Shown here: piece after piece, positions 32,893 to 42,381 of the stretch | How positions within the stretch are numbered: the stretch's first letter is position 1 | How the letters are laid out: each line of letters starts with the position of its first letter | Source: a virus | Reading direction: 5' to 3' (one strand) | IMG/VR virus record: IMGVR_UViG_3300029923_000022 | Coordinates: 1-58,008 of that record | DNA: 58,008 bases | Program-made: the position numbers and the translations under genes | The notes under the pieces: model-generated | Seen by the model: only the letters and a program-made list of their open reading frames with translations | Databases searched by the model: none | Told to the model about the DNA's origin: nothing

Positions 32893-34239
32893 TTATTTAG
32901 ATTTATACATTTTTATTTGAAAATTATTATTAATTTTATCTATTGGTTTAAATGTTTCAGTTCCTATAGTTGTTGATGTAATTAAATCACTAATACTATT
33001 AAATCCATATAACTCTATATCAGCTTTATTAGGAAGTGATCCTCCTGATAATGTTAATGGAAAGTAATTATTATTACTATAATATGCTGATTTAATACTA
33101 TAGTAATTATTATATTGATATATTAAATATTTTATAATAATATTATTTAATATATCCCATGCAGAGGTTACATTGCTTAAACTAGGTATTATAAATAAAG
33201 TTAATTGATTTCCTCCAACAGTTACACTATTACCACATTGCCCATAACTATTATCTCCTACTGTTTTTACTGTACCATCATTTAATAAGAATACTGTATA
33301 TCCACTTCCACATGTTATCTGTTTTACATTACTAAGACTTGGTATTACATATAAAGTTAATTGATTAGTAGGAGTTATAGATCCAGTACCACATTGTCCA
33401 GTACCATTATTTCCTACTGTTCTTACTGTACCATCATTTAATAAAAACACTGAATGATTAGTACCACATGCTATTGATTTTACATTAGTTAGACTTGGTA
33501 TTGTAAATAAAGTTAATTGTGAAGAGGTAATAGTTCCAGTACCACATTGTCCACTACTATTCAGTCCTATTGTTTTTACAGTACCGTCATTTAATAAAAA
33601 TACTGTATGACTATCTCCACATATTACTTGTTTTACATTACTTAATCCAGGTATAGTATATAAAGTTAATTGTGGAGAGGTAGTATTACCAGTTCCACAT
33701 TGTCCATAATCATTCCTTCCTACTGCTTTTACAGTACCATCATTTAATAAAAATACTGTATGACTATTACCACATGCTACTTGCTTAATATTAGTTAAAC
33801 TAGGTATAGTATATAGAGTTAATTGTGGTGTGGTTTTAGTACCAGTACCACATTGCCCATTATCATTAGATCCTATTGTTTTTACAGTACCATCATTTAA
33901 TAAAAATACTGTATGCATATATCCACATATTACTTGTTTTACATTACTTAATCCAGGTATAGTATATAGGGTTAATTGTGGAGAGGTAATATTACCAGTT
34001 CCACATTGACCATTACGATTATCACCTACTGCTTTTACTGTACCATCATTTAATAAAAATACTGTATGTACAGCACCACATGATATTTGTTTTACGTTAG
34101 TTAAATTTAGTATATTATATAAAGTTAATTGATTACTAGGAGTTATAGATCCAGTACCACATTGCCCATAACTATTAAACCCTATAGTTCTTACTGTATT
34201 ATCATTTAATAAAAATGCTGAATGAATATTTAAACCCAT
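32893..34239 (-). CDS. RCC1-repeat beta-propeller protein, probable adhesin
   Basis: 448 residues with seven near-identical RCC1 repeats of about 50 residues each (pattern HTVFLLNDGTVKAVGDN, then GQCGTG, then QLTLYxIPxLxNVKQ). Seven blades make one closed beta-propeller. The remaining C-terminal 75 residues match the C-terminus of the adjacent 230-residue protein. RCC1 domains bind proteins, nucleosomes or other ligands in eukaryotes; on a phage tail a host-surface or glycan interaction is more likely. The DNA of the repeats is also near-identical, so it may vary by recombination. Located between terminase and the other fibre gene. Start ATG 34239. Confidence 0.85.
   Translation of the reverse strand: MGLNIHSAFLLNDNTVRTIGFNSYGQCGTGSITPSNQLTLYNILNLTNVKQISCGAVHTVFLLNDGTVKAVGDNRNGQCGTGNITSPQLTLYTIPGLSNVKQVICGYMHTVFLLNDGTVKTIGSNDNGQCGTGTKTTPQLTLYTIPSLTNIKQVACGNSHTVFLLNDGTVKAVGRNDYGQCGTGNTTSPQLTLYTIPGLSNVKQVICGDSHTVFLLNDGTVKTIGLNSSGQCGTGTITSSQLTLFTIPSLTNVKSIACGTNHSVFLLNDGTVRTVGNNGTGQCGTGSITPTNQLTLYVIPSLSNVKQITCGSGYTVFLLNDGTVKTVGDNSYGQCGNSVTVGGNQLTLFIIPSLSNVTSAWDILNNIIIKYLIYQYNNYYSIKSAYYSNNNYFPLTLSGGSLPNKADIELYGFNSISDLITSTTIGTETFKPIDKINNNFQIKMYKSK
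33170..34239 (-). repeat. Seven tandem RCC1-coding repeats
   Basis: DNA repeats of about 150 bp sharing blocks such as TACTGTACCATCATTTAATA in the same order. Near-identity suggests recent expansion or gene conversion among units. Confidence 0.85.
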
Positions 34240-34255
34240 AATTAATCATCTCCAA

Positions 34256-36388
34256 TTATTTATAAAAATCATCAAATATACTATTTGGTATTTTATATTG
34301 TACTGTTGCTGACACATTTGGATCATTAAATTTTTTCTTATATGTTTCCCTTCCTAATCTAGTAGATAATAAAGCTTCCATAGCTTTTTCATCATCTTCA
34401 TATTCACGTTTCATCCAATCTTCATACATCATAGATTTATCTGATTTTAGAAATTCTAACTGTTCTTTTACTTCAGCTGGAGATTCATCATCCATTACTG
34501 ATATATCTTCCATTATATTACTATATTGATCTTCTAATGATTCATAACTTTCATCTATATCTTCATCTGTTTTTATTGAGGCTTTTTGAAGTCCCCAACG
34601 TTCCATAACTTCTTTACCTTCATACCAAATATATAGTGCCATTAAATATGCAAATATTTGATCATCATGTCCAGTAGACACATGCTCTATTCTACCATTT
34701 CTTTTTACTTCTAAAGTTTCTAATTCTTGAAATATTATTGGAGATATAAATTTATCTTTATGATATTCCATTCTTTCTCTTAGAATCTGCATAAGTAAAT
34801 CTCTTACGCCCTTAGTAGAATCTAGTCCGTATATTTTTGTCTTTTGAGTTTTTCTTATAGTGTTGGCTCCTACTGTTCTTTCTTCTATAACTTTATCTTT
34901 TATTTCAAAAAATAAATTTTTCTTAATTGATGTAGTTATTAGTTTAGATAAAACAGATGAACCAAACCCACCATTACGTTCTATATTTACTATAGCATTT
35001 TGTAGATGGTTGGTTACTAATTGATATATAACTTTAGCTAAATCAACCGTACTTATAAAATTACAATTAAGATCTGCAACAACTGCAGTAGTTCTAGAAT
35101 CTAATACTGATATAGCTGATGAATCTCGGTTAAACCCTCCAGATACATCGACACCTATTAATGGTGGATATCTTTTTATATCTCTTATCTCTTCATAAAT
35201 ATTAAATACATATTTATTTAAGAACATAATTTGACTTATAGGTTCTTTAATTAATGCTTTTACAACATCTAAATCTTCTTTTCTGAATGGAGAATTGTTA
35301 GCAGTTTTAGCCCATTCAAGAAGTACCTCTCTTCTAATCTCTGGCCATTTTCTCTGCATATCTATAACCATTGATTTAAACCAATCTTCACCTAATCCTA
35401 ATTGTTGATATGAATATTTTATATATACAAATGAAGAATTTGTATTTGCCGCAATTAATTCTTGTAATTTATCATATTCTAAGTCATACCATAATTCAGA
35501 AAATTGAGAAGCATCTTCCTTCATTTGATATGCAAATGTACCTTCATCTGTTGTTAAATCACCTGGAGTTGTAGTAATAAGAATACCATATGGTGCTCCA
35601 TTTCGTTTAGCATTCATAGATGCTGTCTTAAATGCAGGAACAGCTGCTAGATATAATGTTTCATTGAATGGTACAAATGCCCACTCTTCTAAATGTACTC
35701 TTGCTATAGACATACCTCTACCTAGTCCATTAGCAGATACTTTATTTCTTGCTGCTGGTAACGTTTTAATTCTGTTACCATTTAATGAATGTTGTAAAGA
35801 CTCTACAGTATTAGTAGCTCTTACTTTTTTACCATCTCTACCATAAGTTTCTGCCATTTGTAAATAAGTAGGTAGAGCATCTCTATAATCTTTCAATCTT
35901 TGTAGATTTAGTTTTGAGTCATCATGTTTCTTATTAATCATTATACTTTCGCTATTTACACTACCGAAATTATATTCCCATAATAAACGTGCAATAACAG
36001 CAACAGTTTTACCCTGCTGCCTTGGTATCTCATAGAATATATTCATATTCATAGCTACACAGAAATTAAATGCTAAGTTACCACGATGCATTTTATATTG
36101 AACGCCTGATCCTTTTATTCCACCTTGATCTGGTATTCTTATAACTTCTCTTAGAAAGTACCAATAATTATTTATAACTTCTCTCATTATCTTTGATTTC
36201 ATAAATTCATTTAATCTAGGATCTCTAGGATCTACTCCTGCTAAATCTGGATCTATTAATACTAAAAAGAATCTATTATTCTTTACTTTTTTAGCTTTAA
36301 GAAAATTATGCATATCTAGAAATGAGCTATTTGAAGTACTCATTTGATAGTATATCTTTTTTGGATAGACCATACTATTATCTATCAT
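34256..36388 (-). CDS. terL: Terminase large subunit
   Basis: 710 residues. The ATPase Walker A is RQQGKT (123-128), with Walker B in RVHLEEW (230-236). The nuclease domain has IGVDVSGGFNRDSSAISV (about 422) and closes with GHDDQIFAYLMALYIW (about 595). The protein cuts the concatemer and drives DNA into the prohead through the portal. No small terminase was recognised. A 32-bp palindrome lies about 90 bp upstream. Start ATG 36388 with AGGAGGTGAG upstream. Unusually, the gene sits between an RCC1-repeat gene and a fibre gene rather than next to the portal. Confidence 0.93.
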   Translation of the reverse strand: MIDNSMVYPKKIYYQMSTSNSSFLDMHNFLKAKKVKNNRFFLVLIDPDLAGVDPRDPRLNEFMKSKIMREVINNYWYFLREVIRIPDQGGIKGSGVQYKMHRGNLAFNFCVAMNMNIFYEIPRQQGKTVAVIARLLWEYNFGSVNSESIMINKKHDDSKLNLQRLKDYRDALPTYLQMAETYGRDGKKVRATNTVESLQHSLNGNRIKTLPAARNKVSANGLGRGMSIARVHLEEWAFVPFNETLYLAAVPAFKTASMNAKRNGAPYGILITTTPGDLTTDEGTFAYQMKEDASQFSELWYDLEYDKLQELIAANTNSSFVYIKYSYQQLGLGEDWFKSMVIDMQRKWPEIRREVLLEWAKTANNSPFRKEDLDVVKALIKEPISQIMFLNKYVFNIYEEIRDIKRYPPLIGVDVSGGFNRDSSAISVLDSRTTAVVADLNCNFISTVDLAKVIYQLVTNHLQNAIVNIERNGGFGSSVLSKLITTSIKKNLFFEIKDKVIEERTVGANTIRKTQKTKIYGLDSTKGVRDLLMQILRERMEYHKDKFISPIIFQELETLEVKRNGRIEHVSTGHDDQIFAYLMALYIWYEGKEVMERWGLQKASIKTDEDIDESYESLEDQYSNIMEDISVMDDESPAEVKEQLEFLKSDKSMMYEDWMKREYEDDEKAMEALLSTRLGRETYKKKFNDPNVSATVQYKIPNSIFDDFYK

Positions 36389-36657
36389 ATTAAACTCACC
36401 TCCTATATTATTTATATGTTTAAGCTAATAAAAGAGATGAATACAATTAAATAATATATATTTATAATTTTAACAAAATATAGACTATATAGCAATTGCT
36501 ATATAGTCTATGATAATAATATAATATCGTAAAAATCTACCCCCTGAGTTTTTTAATAACATTCAAATTTCTAATTTATTAAATATATAATTTATAATAA
36601 ATAATTTAAATTAATTTTATGTTATGTGGACAATCTATTTTAAATATAAAAAATAAA
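36389..36657. other. Intergenic region, no gene
   Basis: This AT-rich stretch holds the 32-bp palindrome, sequence like AATTATAAATATATATTATT on the minus strand that could be a promoter for terminase, and a stray AGGGGGT with no start codon at a suitable distance. I see no coding signal. Confidence 0.6.
36480..36511. promoter_or_regulatory. Perfect 32-bp palindrome upstream of terminase
   Basis: ATAGACTATATAGCAA followed by its exact complement. No long T tract follows on either strand. It lies 92-123 bp upstream of the terminase start, in a 300-bp region with no gene. It could be a terminator, an operator or a packaging-related site. Confidence 0.5.
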
Positions 36658-36679
36658 GACACCTAGAAAACTAGGTGTC
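36658..36679 (-). terminator. Rho-independent terminator (minus strand)
   Basis: GACACCTAG / CTAGGTGTC arms with a 4-base loop, just downstream of the minus-strand fibre gene, followed by TTTATTTTTT on that strand. Confidence 0.87.
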
Positions 36680-36688
36680 AAAATTCTA

Positions 36689-38302
36689 TTATAATATAAA
36701 TACATATCCAGTAGTAGTTGCCTTAGGAGCAATATCTATTTCTCCTGAGAATGCTATAATAGCAGAATCGCTATTGTTAAGATTAATTTCACCATCAATT
36801 GTTTTATATGTCAGTACTGCTGGTTCTATTTCTCCAATACCAATAGTCATACTATTTGATATAGTTTTTATATCAGTTTCACTACTAAATTCAGACTTAC
36901 TATTTTGAGTTATGATATTAGTATTGCCATTGAATGTTAATGATTTATTATATTGTACTAATATTTCACCACTAAATTCAGACTTACTATTTTGAGTTAT
37001 GATATTAATATTGCCATTGAATGTTAATGATTTATTATATTGTACTAATATTTCACCAGCATATGGAACCTCTCTACTTTCAGGAGGAATATTAATTTCT
37101 CCATTATAATTTAATGAACTATTATATTCTACTAGTATTTCTCCACTAAATTCAGATTGATTATTTTGGTTGATTATATTAATTTTTCCATTATAATCTA
37201 ATGAATCATTAAGTTGTACTAATATTTCTCCACTAAATTCAGATTTACTATTTTGGGTTATAATATTAATTTCATCATGATGCCCTAATGAACTAGTTCT
37301 CTGTACTATTATATCTGCATTATATTCTATTTGTCTATTTTCATTAATTACATTTATCTCACCAGCATATTTTGTATTACTACGTACACTTGGTAAAATA
37401 TCATTAAGTACTGAACTTATTAAACCATCATGAACAGGAACGTATATTTCTCCATTATAATTAATATTCTGACTACATTGTATATTTATTTCTCCACCGT
37501 ATGAAATTTGTCTATTTTGATTAATTATATTAATCTCACCAGGAGAGTACAAGTTTCTAGTGCCACTTTCTACAAATATTTCTCCATTAAATTCTTTATT
37601 TCTTATACAGATAGGATATATTTCACCATATACTTCATTAATTCCTACATTCTGATTATCTATATAATAATTTACTTCAATATATGGAGCATCAATTCCT
37701 TCTTTACTAGTAAAAATTACAGGTTCAGAATTAACAGAAGATATTGTATAAGCTCTATCAACTAATTTAGAATTGGTATACCAGTCTATAACACCACTAC
37801 TTACATCTTTAGTTGAATATCCAGAGACGTTATCTAATTGCTGCGTAAATAACTTTTCACCAATACTAGGTGCATTTAGATATGTCAATCCTATTTCAAA
37901 ATAATCATCAGTTGTTCTATATAAATCAATACTATTTTGATTGGTATAATTCTGTTTAAATATATTAAAGTTAGCTGATTCTATAACAGAATTTGCTGGA
38001 AGATCTTTTAATGAGAATGACATATATGCTGCATACCTATTACTATTTACTATTAAAGGTTGTGCCTTACCAAAATTTAATACTGGATTATTAGAATCCG
38101 TATATGAATCTTTAGTTGGATATATTTTTTTTGTATATATAGTTGGAAGAGCTATACTAATTCTTGCCGTACCTACATTAGATGGTCTAATATATACATC
38201 TCCAGAGTAACTTTCATTTGAATAAATACTTGGTAATATTTCTCCATTCATTGCTTCAATCATAGCTCTAATGTCTATTCTTATTAATGCTGAATTACTC
38301 AA
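36689..38302 (-). CDS. DNRLRE-type fibre with beta-repeat shaft, 537 aa
   Basis: A domain at about residues 58-212 resembles DNRLRE surface domains: YPTKDSYTDSNNPVLNFGKA, then YMSFSLKDLPANSVIESANF, and RTTDDYFEIGLTYLNAPS. The remainder is a run of about a dozen short repeats of roughly 20 residues (GEILVQYNKSLTFNGN, then NIITQNSKSEFSGE), a likely beta-stranded fibre shaft. Repeats near the C-terminal end are nearly identical. Such proteins form tail fibres or capsid fibres that contact the host. Start ATG 38302. First gene of its block after terminase in genome order. Confidence 0.75.
   Translation of the reverse strand: MSNSALIRIDIRAMIEAMNGEILPSIYSNESYSGDVYIRPSNVGTARISIALPTIYTKKIYPTKDSYTDSNNPVLNFGKAQPLIVNSNRYAAYMSFSLKDLPANSVIESANFNIFKQNYTNQNSIDLYRTTDDYFEIGLTYLNAPSIGEKLFTQQLDNVSGYSTKDVSSGVIDWYTNSKLVDRAYTISSVNSEPVIFTSKEGIDAPYIEVNYYIDNQNVGINEVYGEIYPICIRNKEFNGEIFVESGTRNLYSPGEINIINQNRQISYGGEINIQCSQNINYNGEIYVPVHDGLISSVLNDILPSVRSNTKYAGEINVINENRQIEYNADIIVQRTSSLGHHDEINIITQNSKSEFSGEILVQLNDSLDYNGKINIINQNNQSEFSGEILVEYNSSLNYNGEINIPPESREVPYAGEILVQYNKSLTFNGNINIITQNSKSEFSGEILVQYNKSLTFNGNTNIITQNSKSEFSSETDIKTISNSMTIGIGEIEPAVLTYKTIDGEINLNNSDSAIIAFSGEIDIAPKATTTGYVFIL
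36850..37690 (-). repeat. Tandem repeats encoding the fibre shaft
   Basis: Blocks of about 60-125 bp repeat with high identity, for example TTAATGATTTATTATATTGT and TAATATTTCACCACTAAATT, which each occur twice in the same spacing (36937-37075). They encode the GEI-type beta repeats. Confidence 0.8.
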
Positions 38303-38342
38303 TTTATTTCACCTCTCCATTGTATTGGAATTTTTATTAGCA

Positions 38343-40166
38343 TTATTCCACTGTTATTTTTAATAGGGTTTCACCTGTTTTTTGAACATGCCTATCCAGA
38401 TCTATTCTTATATAGAAATTGTATTGATCTTTATTATTTAACGTATATGGAATTACTATTTGTTTAGCTTTATTAAATGGTGTTAATGATGGACTTATGT
38501 TCATATCAATACCATCATAAACAGTATCTTCTGAAACTTTTAATGTTACATTACCAATTGCATCACCAGTATGATTCTCTAATACAACAAGTTTTGGAGT
38601 TGTTATACTACCAGCTATATATTTACCTAATTCAATATATTTTAGCAAATTCCCTGTATCTGTAGTATAATAATTACCATTTTCATCTTTAAATAATAAT
38701 CCTTTATAAGTACCAAGTACAGTAGAAGTTATAACTAATTTGCCTTGATATTGATCCACAACTTCCAGTTTTATCTCATTGTTGAGGCCATATTTTAAAT
38801 CAGAACTGTTCCAAGAGAAATATATTACTCTAGGGCAGGCTTGATAATCTGTATATCCAGTTGCTGGATATTTTTGAATACCATTTATAAATATTCTGTA
38901 TGCTAATGCATCATTATTAGAATCATTTATTACTGCTTGTAATGAAAAATCTCCACATACATAACTTGTTTGAATAGGAGCAGAGTTTACAAATTGTAAA
39001 TTTACAACATTACTATCTCTTAAAGCTCCTCTTTGATCTCGTGTTTGAATCTTTATAGCATTATTCCCTAATTTAAAATTACTATTAGTATAAGAATGAG
39101 ATATATTTGTTTTATTACTTACAGTAATCCAACCTGTAGCAGGAGTATTCTGTATATAATCTGTATCACTATCAGCTTTAATCATAACCTTATAATCTAT
39201 TGTATCTCCCTCATTATCATGCAAATATGCAGTTAATGTTGTTCCTTCACTATGAATTTGTGATAACGATAATGCTAAAGTATCAATGATTGCTGCTTCA
39301 TTCGCTGCAAAGACACCTGTTATTTTTGATATTAATATACCATCAATAGTATTATTACTATCTAGATATACTTTAATAAATAATCTTTCTTCAAAAGCAC
39401 TTGTATGAAATTTTACATATTCATTAACAGTCAAAGCCTCTACTTGAGCTTCAGTCATCTTAAAATCAGATGACCAACTTGTACCATTATATCCTACAAA
39501 CGTTATTCCATCTTTTGAAATTTGAACTGTTTTAGTAGAATGAACATTTGCATTTATAGTTAAAGTATTAGCTACATCATCAATTGTAAATGAGTTTATT
39601 AAATCATACTTAGTTTTATCCACAGCAAATGAATATTCTAAATAATCAGTTAAATCAACAGGAGTAAGAGTTGCTACAACTATACTTTTTGCAACAGTAC
39701 CATCAGTACTACCATCAATTGTAATAGTTGATAATTTAGCTTTTCCTAAAGTAGGTAATTCAGTTAATACTTCTGCTGTACTTGATCCTGGAGCTAAATT
39801 AATTCCTACTCCAGTTGTTATTACAGCATTGTTTACTATAGTAGATGTATCGTATTCCATTCTTCTAATTATAGTAAATAGATCTCTATCCTCATAATAC
39901 ATAGGATATGTCCAATTTACTACACCAGCTGCAGAATCAGTTAATACTATTTTTATAGTTCCACCAGCTGATAAAACTATATCTTGACTTACTGAATATG
40001 GTGTAGCAGTTAAACTATTTTCATTTAATAATACACTATCTAAATATATTTGGTATTTTGTAGTTAAACTTGTAGAACTATTGACATTAAACATAAATCT
40101 TATTGTTGATCCACCAACTCCAACATACGTTTTAGATAAGAATATATTTGATAAACTTGCTGCCAT
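38343..40166 (-). CDS. Virion protein with Ig-like domains, 607 aa
   Basis: Beta-rich throughout, with several repeated Ig/FnIII-like units (for example SEGTTLTAYLHDNEGDTIDYKVMI and DFSLQAVINDSNNDALAYRIFI). No catalytic motif, no signal peptide. Such multi-domain beta proteins occur in phage fibres and baseplates. Start ATG 40166 with AGGAGTG upstream. The next gene on this strand, 36689-38302, follows 40 bp after its stop. Confidence 0.7.
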   Translation of the reverse strand: MAASLSNIFLSKTYVGVGGSTIRFMFNVNSSTSLTTKYQIYLDSVLLNENSLTATPYSVSQDIVLSAGGTIKIVLTDSAAGVVNWTYPMYYEDRDLFTIIRRMEYDTSTIVNNAVITTGVGINLAPGSSTAEVLTELPTLGKAKLSTITIDGSTDGTVAKSIVVATLTPVDLTDYLEYSFAVDKTKYDLINSFTIDDVANTLTINANVHSTKTVQISKDGITFVGYNGTSWSSDFKMTEAQVEALTVNEYVKFHTSAFEERLFIKVYLDSNNTIDGILISKITGVFAANEAAIIDTLALSLSQIHSEGTTLTAYLHDNEGDTIDYKVMIKADSDTDYIQNTPATGWITVSNKTNISHSYTNSNFKLGNNAIKIQTRDQRGALRDSNVVNLQFVNSAPIQTSYVCGDFSLQAVINDSNNDALAYRIFINGIQKYPATGYTDYQACPRVIYFSWNSSDLKYGLNNEIKLEVVDQYQGKLVITSTVLGTYKGLLFKDENGNYYTTDTGNLLKYIELGKYIAGSITTPKLVVLENHTGDAIGNVTLKVSEDTVYDGIDMNISPSLTPFNKAKQIVIPYTLNNKDQYNFYIRIDLDRHVQKTGETLLKITVE

Positions 40167-40193
40167 ATTATATCACTCCTTTGTTTACATATT

Positions 40194-40766
40194 TTATACA
40201 ACTATCCAATTTATAGTAGAAGTTTGTTTATTAGTAAGACTTAGAAATTGTTTGGTATAAAGTTCATCATTTCTAATAATAAATAAATTACCAGAAGTAT
40301 CGTTGTCTGAACTTATGCTAATATCTATATTTATTTTTCCATCTAATGGAATATGGATTATAATTTTTAAATTAAAGTTATTTAATTTAATTTTATATCC
40401 AAAATTATAACTTTTAATAGATGATTGCCCTTGCTCTCTTCCTATTAAAACAGTCTCAGCTGATTTATAACTAATGCAATCGTTATAGATATTTCCTGTA
40501 TCTGTTAATTTAATTTCATTATTATTTTCATCTTTAAACATAAATGATAACTTTCTACCACATATATCAAATATACCAGTAGCTACATCATATGTCATTA
40601 TCATATCCATGCCTATCATACCAAAGCATTTTAATATATCTTTTTTAATATCATTAAATTCATTAAATTTATTATCATACTCATAAAAATACTCATCATT
40701 ATTATATTGTGCAACCCATACGAATAATCTTGAGTCTATTGGTGATTTAGTTAAAATGTTATCCAT
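40194..40766 (-). CDS. Virion-module hypothetical protein, 190 aa
   Basis: Soluble, mixed fold with beta-rich C-terminal half. ATG 40766 with AGAGGG upstream. It lies between fibre genes and follows a terminator on the minus strand. No recognised motif. Possibly a baseplate or fibre-assembly protein by position. Confidence 0.62.
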   Translation of the reverse strand: MDNILTKSPIDSRLFVWVAQYNNDEYFYEYDNKFNEFNDIKKDILKCFGMIGMDMIMTYDVATGIFDICGRKLSFMFKDENNNEIKLTDTGNIYNDCISYKSAETVLIGREQGQSSIKSYNFGYKIKLNNFNLKIIIHIPLDGKINIDISISSDNDTSGNLFIIRNDELYTKQFLSLTNKQTSTINWIVV

Positions 40767-40784
40767 GTTATCCCTCTCCTAATA

Positions 40785-40823
40785 TCTTAGTATAAAACAA
40801 AAACATCTCATATAAATGAGATG
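40785..40823 (-). terminator. Rho-independent terminator (minus strand)
   Basis: CATCTCAT / ATGAGATG arms with a 4-base loop and TTTTTGTTTT downstream on the minus strand, after the 340-residue gene. A T tract also follows on the + strand. Confidence 0.82.
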
Positions 40824-40846
40824 CTTTGTTTTTTTAATTATAAATT

Positions 40847-41869
40847 TTAGGTAAAATTATAAGTTATAACTAATTTCCACTGTCTTAAACCTTGAGCAAC
40901 GCCAGTTGCTGGTGGTCTCATGTAAAAATTCAACTTATCAAAGTTACTATCATCAGTTAATAAAGCAGTATTAACTCCACCAAGGATTTCTCCAATAGCA
41001 GCTGCACTGTTTATAGCTTTTAATGGTAAATTATATTCAGTTGTAAGATGAGTAGTTGCATTAGTATCAACACCTAAGTTTGTAAAAGTAGCATCTGATT
41101 CATTCTTTATGAATGCCCATTTGTCAGTTACAACATCAGAGGTAATACCACCAGTTTCATCTCTTAGATAAATCTTTGCATCTGTAATTTTACTTACAAT
41201 ATCAGTTGCTGGATTACCTACTAGCATTTCAGTCATAATAGCACTGACACCTGTAGTATTTGGAGTAAACTTAAATATACCTTTTACTAGAAGATCTTTT
41301 GATTTAAAAGATAATATAGTATTTCTTACAGTTACACCATCAAATTTTACAGCTGGTATTACTGTAGCTACCCAACCTGCTGAGAACCCACTATCTAAAG
41401 TTAAGGTATCTTTAATAGCAGCAGCTACAAGATCAGTATCAGTATTAACTGCAAGTGTTACAACATAGTTAACCCCATCTAACTCTATAGAAGTGTCTCC
41501 TGCAATAGCACATCCTGATGCAATTTCAAGATCAATAACAGCATTAGTTTTTCTGTTATTCCATACCATAAATTTAAGTATATCACTTGATTCACCAGAT
41601 TTTACATTATATCTTACAATCATTTGGACAACAGTACCAGTACCTAGTCCTGCACCACTTGCTGTAAAAATCGTTCCTGCTGTACTATTCGCTGCACCTA
41701 CTAAAGTAAAATCAGTAGTTCCAGGTGTAACTATTTTATACTTAGTACCAGCCACTAAACCTGTAGCTACGATTGAAAGTCCAAATTCAACTGTTTCAGT
41801 TGCTCTCCATTTTCTCAATGGTTCTACATTATTTGCATCCATTAATATAATTTTTGGTTCTGCACTCAT
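40847..41869 (-). CDS. Virion protein carrying a GTGT-type module, 340 aa
   Basis: Residues about 36-80 contain a compact module (GTKYKIVTPGTTDF, then GTIFTASGAGLGTGTVV). It matches a short domain I know to be widely scattered in phage tail and fibre proteins. The rest is beta-rich and lacks recognised motifs. The module seems inserted in a host protein, since the sequence on both sides reads as one continuous fold. Start ATG 41869 with AGGAGGAA upstream. Last gene of the fibre series 41889-45564. Confidence 0.68.
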   Translation of the reverse strand: MSAEPKIILMDANNVEPLRKWRATETVEFGLSIVATGLVAGTKYKIVTPGTTDFTLVGAANSTAGTIFTASGAGLGTGTVVQMIVRYNVKSGESSDILKFMVWNNRKTNAVIDLEIASGCAIAGDTSIELDGVNYVVTLAVNTDTDLVAAAIKDTLTLDSGFSAGWVATVIPAVKFDGVTVRNTILSFKSKDLLVKGIFKFTPNTTGVSAIMTEMLVGNPATDIVSKITDAKIYLRDETGGITSDVVTDKWAFIKNESDATFTNLGVDTNATTHLTTEYNLPLKAINSAAAIGEILGGVNTALLTDDSNFDKLNFYMRPPATGVAQGLRQWKLVITYNFT

Positions 41870-41888
41870 ATTATTATTCCTCCTTTTA

Positions 41889-42362
41889 TTATATCATTAT
41901 TTCAATGTTAAGAGTTAAAGAAGATATATTCACATTATTATTTAGAATATTTATTCTAAATATATCTTTTATATCTACAATATCATTTGATAACGTATAG
42001 GTTTGTTTACTTGGATCATTATTTAAAGTTAATTTTTCAGATAATATGCTAGTCCAAGTATTTAACAGTCTATCTGATTCACTCGCCTTCTCTACATCAA
42101 TAATTATATCATCAGTTGTAGCAGCTTTATATATAGCATATATAGATTTTATTTTTCCACCATATATAAATTGGCATTCATAATCTTGTACCCCTTGTCC
42201 TACATCTTTAAGAACAAAGTATATAACTTTAGATGCTACAGTATCTATTTTATCTTTTATGCTTATAATTTCTGTGCCATCATATGATACATTTTTAGCA
42301 TCCATTAATTTAAATTTACCATTATTCTTTTGAATTATTTTTGAAATTACTGGTATAGCCAA
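41889..42362 (-). CDS. Fibre-region protein, 157 aa, N-terminus shared with a paralog
   Basis: The first 45 residues (MAIPVISKIIQKNN, then FKLMDAKNVSYDGTE) nearly repeat those of the 72-residue protein at 43896-44114. The rest differs. The shared N-terminus is probably a docking module on the baseplate or on another fibre. Start ATG 42362 with AGGAGGTG upstream. Confidence 0.68.
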   Translation of the reverse strand: MAIPVISKIIQKNNGKFKLMDAKNVSYDGTEIISIKDKIDTVASKVIYFVLKDVGQGVQDYECQFIYGGKIKSIYAIYKAATTDDIIIDVEKASESDRLLNTWTSILSEKLTLNNDPSKQTYTLSNDIVDIKDIFRINILNNNVNISSLTLNIEIMI

Positions 42363-42381
42363 TTAAATACACCTCCTATTA

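Noticed and set aside
33170-34239. CRISPR-like or other non-coding repeat array
   Set aside because: The repeats are in frame within one long gene and encode RCC1 blades. There are no short spacers between identical units.
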